Of a stretch of DNA of 64,000 nucleotides, positions 62,476 to 64,000 are shown piece after piece. A model generated the notes under the pieces. The model did no database searches. It was not told the DNA's origin and saw only the letters and a list, made by a program, of their open reading frames with translations. Both the position numbers and the translations under genes were made by a program. Origin of the DNA: Pseudomonadota bacterium (GTDB lineage: Bacteria > Pseudomonadota > Gammaproteobacteria > Steroidobacterales > Steroidobacteraceae); assembly GCA_021805865.1 (NCBI GenBank), contig JAJZDX010000012.1, positions 62,001 to 126,000 on the forward strand. Reading direction: 5' to 3'. The stretch's first letter is position 1; each line of letters begins with the position of its first letter.

Positions 62476-64000
62476 GCAAAAGCTTGAACTGACGTGGATC
62501 GGGAAGGGGAAGCGACCGAAGCTGGAGCCGCGCATCCTCCTTGAAGGCGCAGAGAGGTCGTATCACGCGAGACATCGCGTGTCGGACGCGGACATTTTCG
62601 ATAACCGGCTGATCTTCGGCGACAACTTGTTGGCATTGAAGGCGCTGGAGGCGGAGTTCGCAGGAAAGGTGAAATGCGTGTTCATCGATCCGCCGTACAA
62701 CACGGGTAGCGCGTTCACGCATTACGACGATGGGTTGGAACATTCGATCTGGCTGGGGTTGATGCGCGACCGGCTAGAAATCATCCGGCGGCTGCTGGCG
62801 GACGATGGTTCGCTGTGGATCACGATTGACGACAACGAGGCGCACTATCTAAAGGTGTTGTGCGACGAAATCTTTGGCCGCGCGAATTTTGTTGGAAACA
62901 TCGTGTGGCAGAAGAGATATTCACGTGAGAATAGGGTAATCCTCGGCGACGCACATGACCATATGCTGATTTATGCGAGAGATGCGTCCCGCCTACGCGG
63001 TGCATTCAATAAATTACCCCTCGAAGAGAAACAAAGGCAGGTTTACAAGAATCCAAACTCAGATCCAAAAGGGCCTTGGCGTGGCGTATCTCTTGCCGCT
63101 CAGGGTTATCGTCCCAATCAGATGTACACGATTACAGCTCCCAATGGGAAGCAACATAAACCTCCGGCAGGTTCGTGTTGGAAGGTAATTGAATCGAAAT
63201 ATTTTGAGCTTCTTAAGAACGACCTAATTTACTTCGGAAAAGATGGGAATGCCGTTCCTTCGCGGAAACAATTCTTGAAGGATATCGAGGGTGTAGTTCC
63301 GTGGACGTGGTGGCCTCACGAAGAGGCTGGGCATACCGACGAGGCGAAGAGAGAGAGTCAAACCCTATTCGGAGTAGAGAACGCATTCGGCACACCAAAG
63401 CCGGAGCGTCTCCTGTTTCGCGTTGTCCATATCGCCACTAATCCTGGCGACATTGTTCTTGATTCCTTCGCCGGCTCCGGCACTACTGGCGCAGTCGCGC
63501 ACAAAATGGGCCGCCGTTGGATAATGGTGGAACTTGGTGAGCACATTCATACGCACATCATCCCGCGCCTGAAGAAGGTCATCGACGGCGAGGACAAGGG
63601 TGGCATTACCGAAAGCGCGGGTTGGCGGGGCGGTGGCGGTTTCCGCTACTACAAACTCGCGCCCAGCCTAATTGTCAATGATCGCTGGGATAATCCTGTC
63701 ATCAACCCTGCTTACAATGCAGCGCAACTGGCCGAGGCCCTAGCCAAGTTGGAAGGCTTTGCTTACGCTCCCTCGGAAACGTGCTGGTGGCAGCACGGCC
63801 ATAGTAGTGAGCGGGATTTCATCTATGTCACGACGCAGAACCTTTCCGCTGAGCAGTTGCAGGCACTGGCCGAGGAAGTGGGCGCGGATCAAAGCCTGTT
63901 GGTATGTTGCTCCGCCTTCCACGGCGTGACGGCGGCGAAAGCGGCGGAACGCTGGCCGAACCTGACGCTGAAGAAGATCCCGAAGATGGTTCTGGCTCGC
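62468..64000 (+). CDS. type III-like DNA methyltransferase (Mod), partial at the window end
   Basis: The ATG at 62468 overlaps the TrlF stop by 8 bp, and the frame stays open through 511 codons to the window end. The beta-class order is seen: catalytic motif DPPYNTG at residues 74-80, then a target-recognition region, then the SAM motif DSFAGSGTTG from residue 332. This fits N6-adenine (or N4-cytosine) methylation by a type III Mod subunit. The target-recognition segment (about bases 62890-63400) is visibly more AT-rich than its neighbours. Close coupling to the helicase and TrlF genes makes them one system; a Res-type nuclease could follow outside the window. Confidence 0.88.
   Translation, partial: MTKQKLELTWIGKGKRPKLEPRILLEGAERSYHARHRVSDADIFDNRLIFGDNLLALKALEAEFAGKVKCVFIDPPYNTGSAFTHYDDGLEHSIWLGLMRDRLEIIRRLLADDGSLWITIDDNEAHYLKVLCDEIFGRANFVGNIVWQKRYSRENRVILGDAHDHMLIYARDASRLRGAFNKLPLEEKQRQVYKNPNSDPKGPWRGVSLAAQGYRPNQMYTITAPNGKQHKPPAGSCWKVIESKYFELLKNDLIYFGKDGNAVPSRKQFLKDIEGVVPWTWWPHEEAGHTDEAKRESQTLFGVENAFGTPKPERLLFRVVHIATNPGDIVLDSFAGSGTTGAVAHKMGRRWIMVELGEHIHTHIIPRLKKVIDGEDKGGITESAGWRGGGGFRYYKLAPSLIVNDRWDNPVINPAYNAAQLAEALAKLEGFAYAPSETCWWQHGHSSERDFIYVTTQNLSAEQLQALAEEVGADQSLLVCCSAFHGVTAAKAAERWPNLTLKKIPKMVLAR

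Noticed and set aside
56507-64000. Class 1 DISARM or BREX system
   Set aside because: The helicase could fit DrmD, but DrmA, DrmB, DrmC, PglZ and BrxC are absent in view and the methyltransferase is of type III Mod style.

Overview
The window is 64 kb of GC-rich chromosome with a gammaproteobacterial gene order: cinA-type gene/recA/recX/alaS/csrA/tRNA-Ser, pilS-pilR, bamD/rluD/pgeF/clpB, and fmdB-type gene/DUF502/aspS. TTG and GTG starts and overlapping operons are common. This fits a free-living gammaproteobacterium near the Xanthomonadales/Nevskiales/Steroidobacterales. That placement is an inference from synteny and protein character, not a computed phylogeny.

Bases 1-15242 form a cell-surface glycan region made of two convergent operons. 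The plus-strand operon carries a partial TPR-sulfotransferase, two family 2 glycosyltransferases and a large GT-C-like membrane protein. The minus-strand operon has nine genes: a large membrane protein, an epimerase, an FAD oxidoreductase, two GtrA proteins, a UbiA-type prenyltransferase, a DprE1-like FAD oxidase, a DprE2-like reductase and a methyltransferase. The UbiA/DprE1/DprE2 trio resembles the mycobacterial route to decaprenyl-phosphate-arabinose. The cluster may make a polyprenyl-phosphate pentofuranose donor and flip and attach it to an envelope glycan or pilin.

Bases 15243-49284 are mostly housekeeping. They hold a VapBC toxin-antitoxin pair, the PilS/PilR two-component system, sucC and a sucD with a long basic tail, nadE, bamD, rluD, pgeF, clpB behind a sigma-32-like promoter, an FmdB-type zinc ribbon, a DUF502 protein, an alcohol dehydrogenase and aspS. 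They continue with a small hydrolase, an acetyltransferase, mutS, an MFS/LacI pair around a palindromic operator, a two-lobed aspartyl protease with TPRs, a PncC-ThpR fusion, recA, recX, alaS, csrA and tRNA-Ser(GCU).

Bases 49285-64000 look like an integrative, mobilisable island inserted at the 3' end of tRNA-Ser. It begins with a P4-type integrase and an AlpA regulator, then an ECF sigma factor, an XRE regulator, a LysE/YciI/ECF41 cargo block, and a MobC-relaxase pair with a candidate oriT. It ends in a tightly overlapping operon of SNF2-family helicase, PHP-SMC-like ATPase (TrlF type) and a type III-like DNA methyltransferase cut off by the window end. That operon is the best candidate here for a little-described anti-phage or DNA-processing system.
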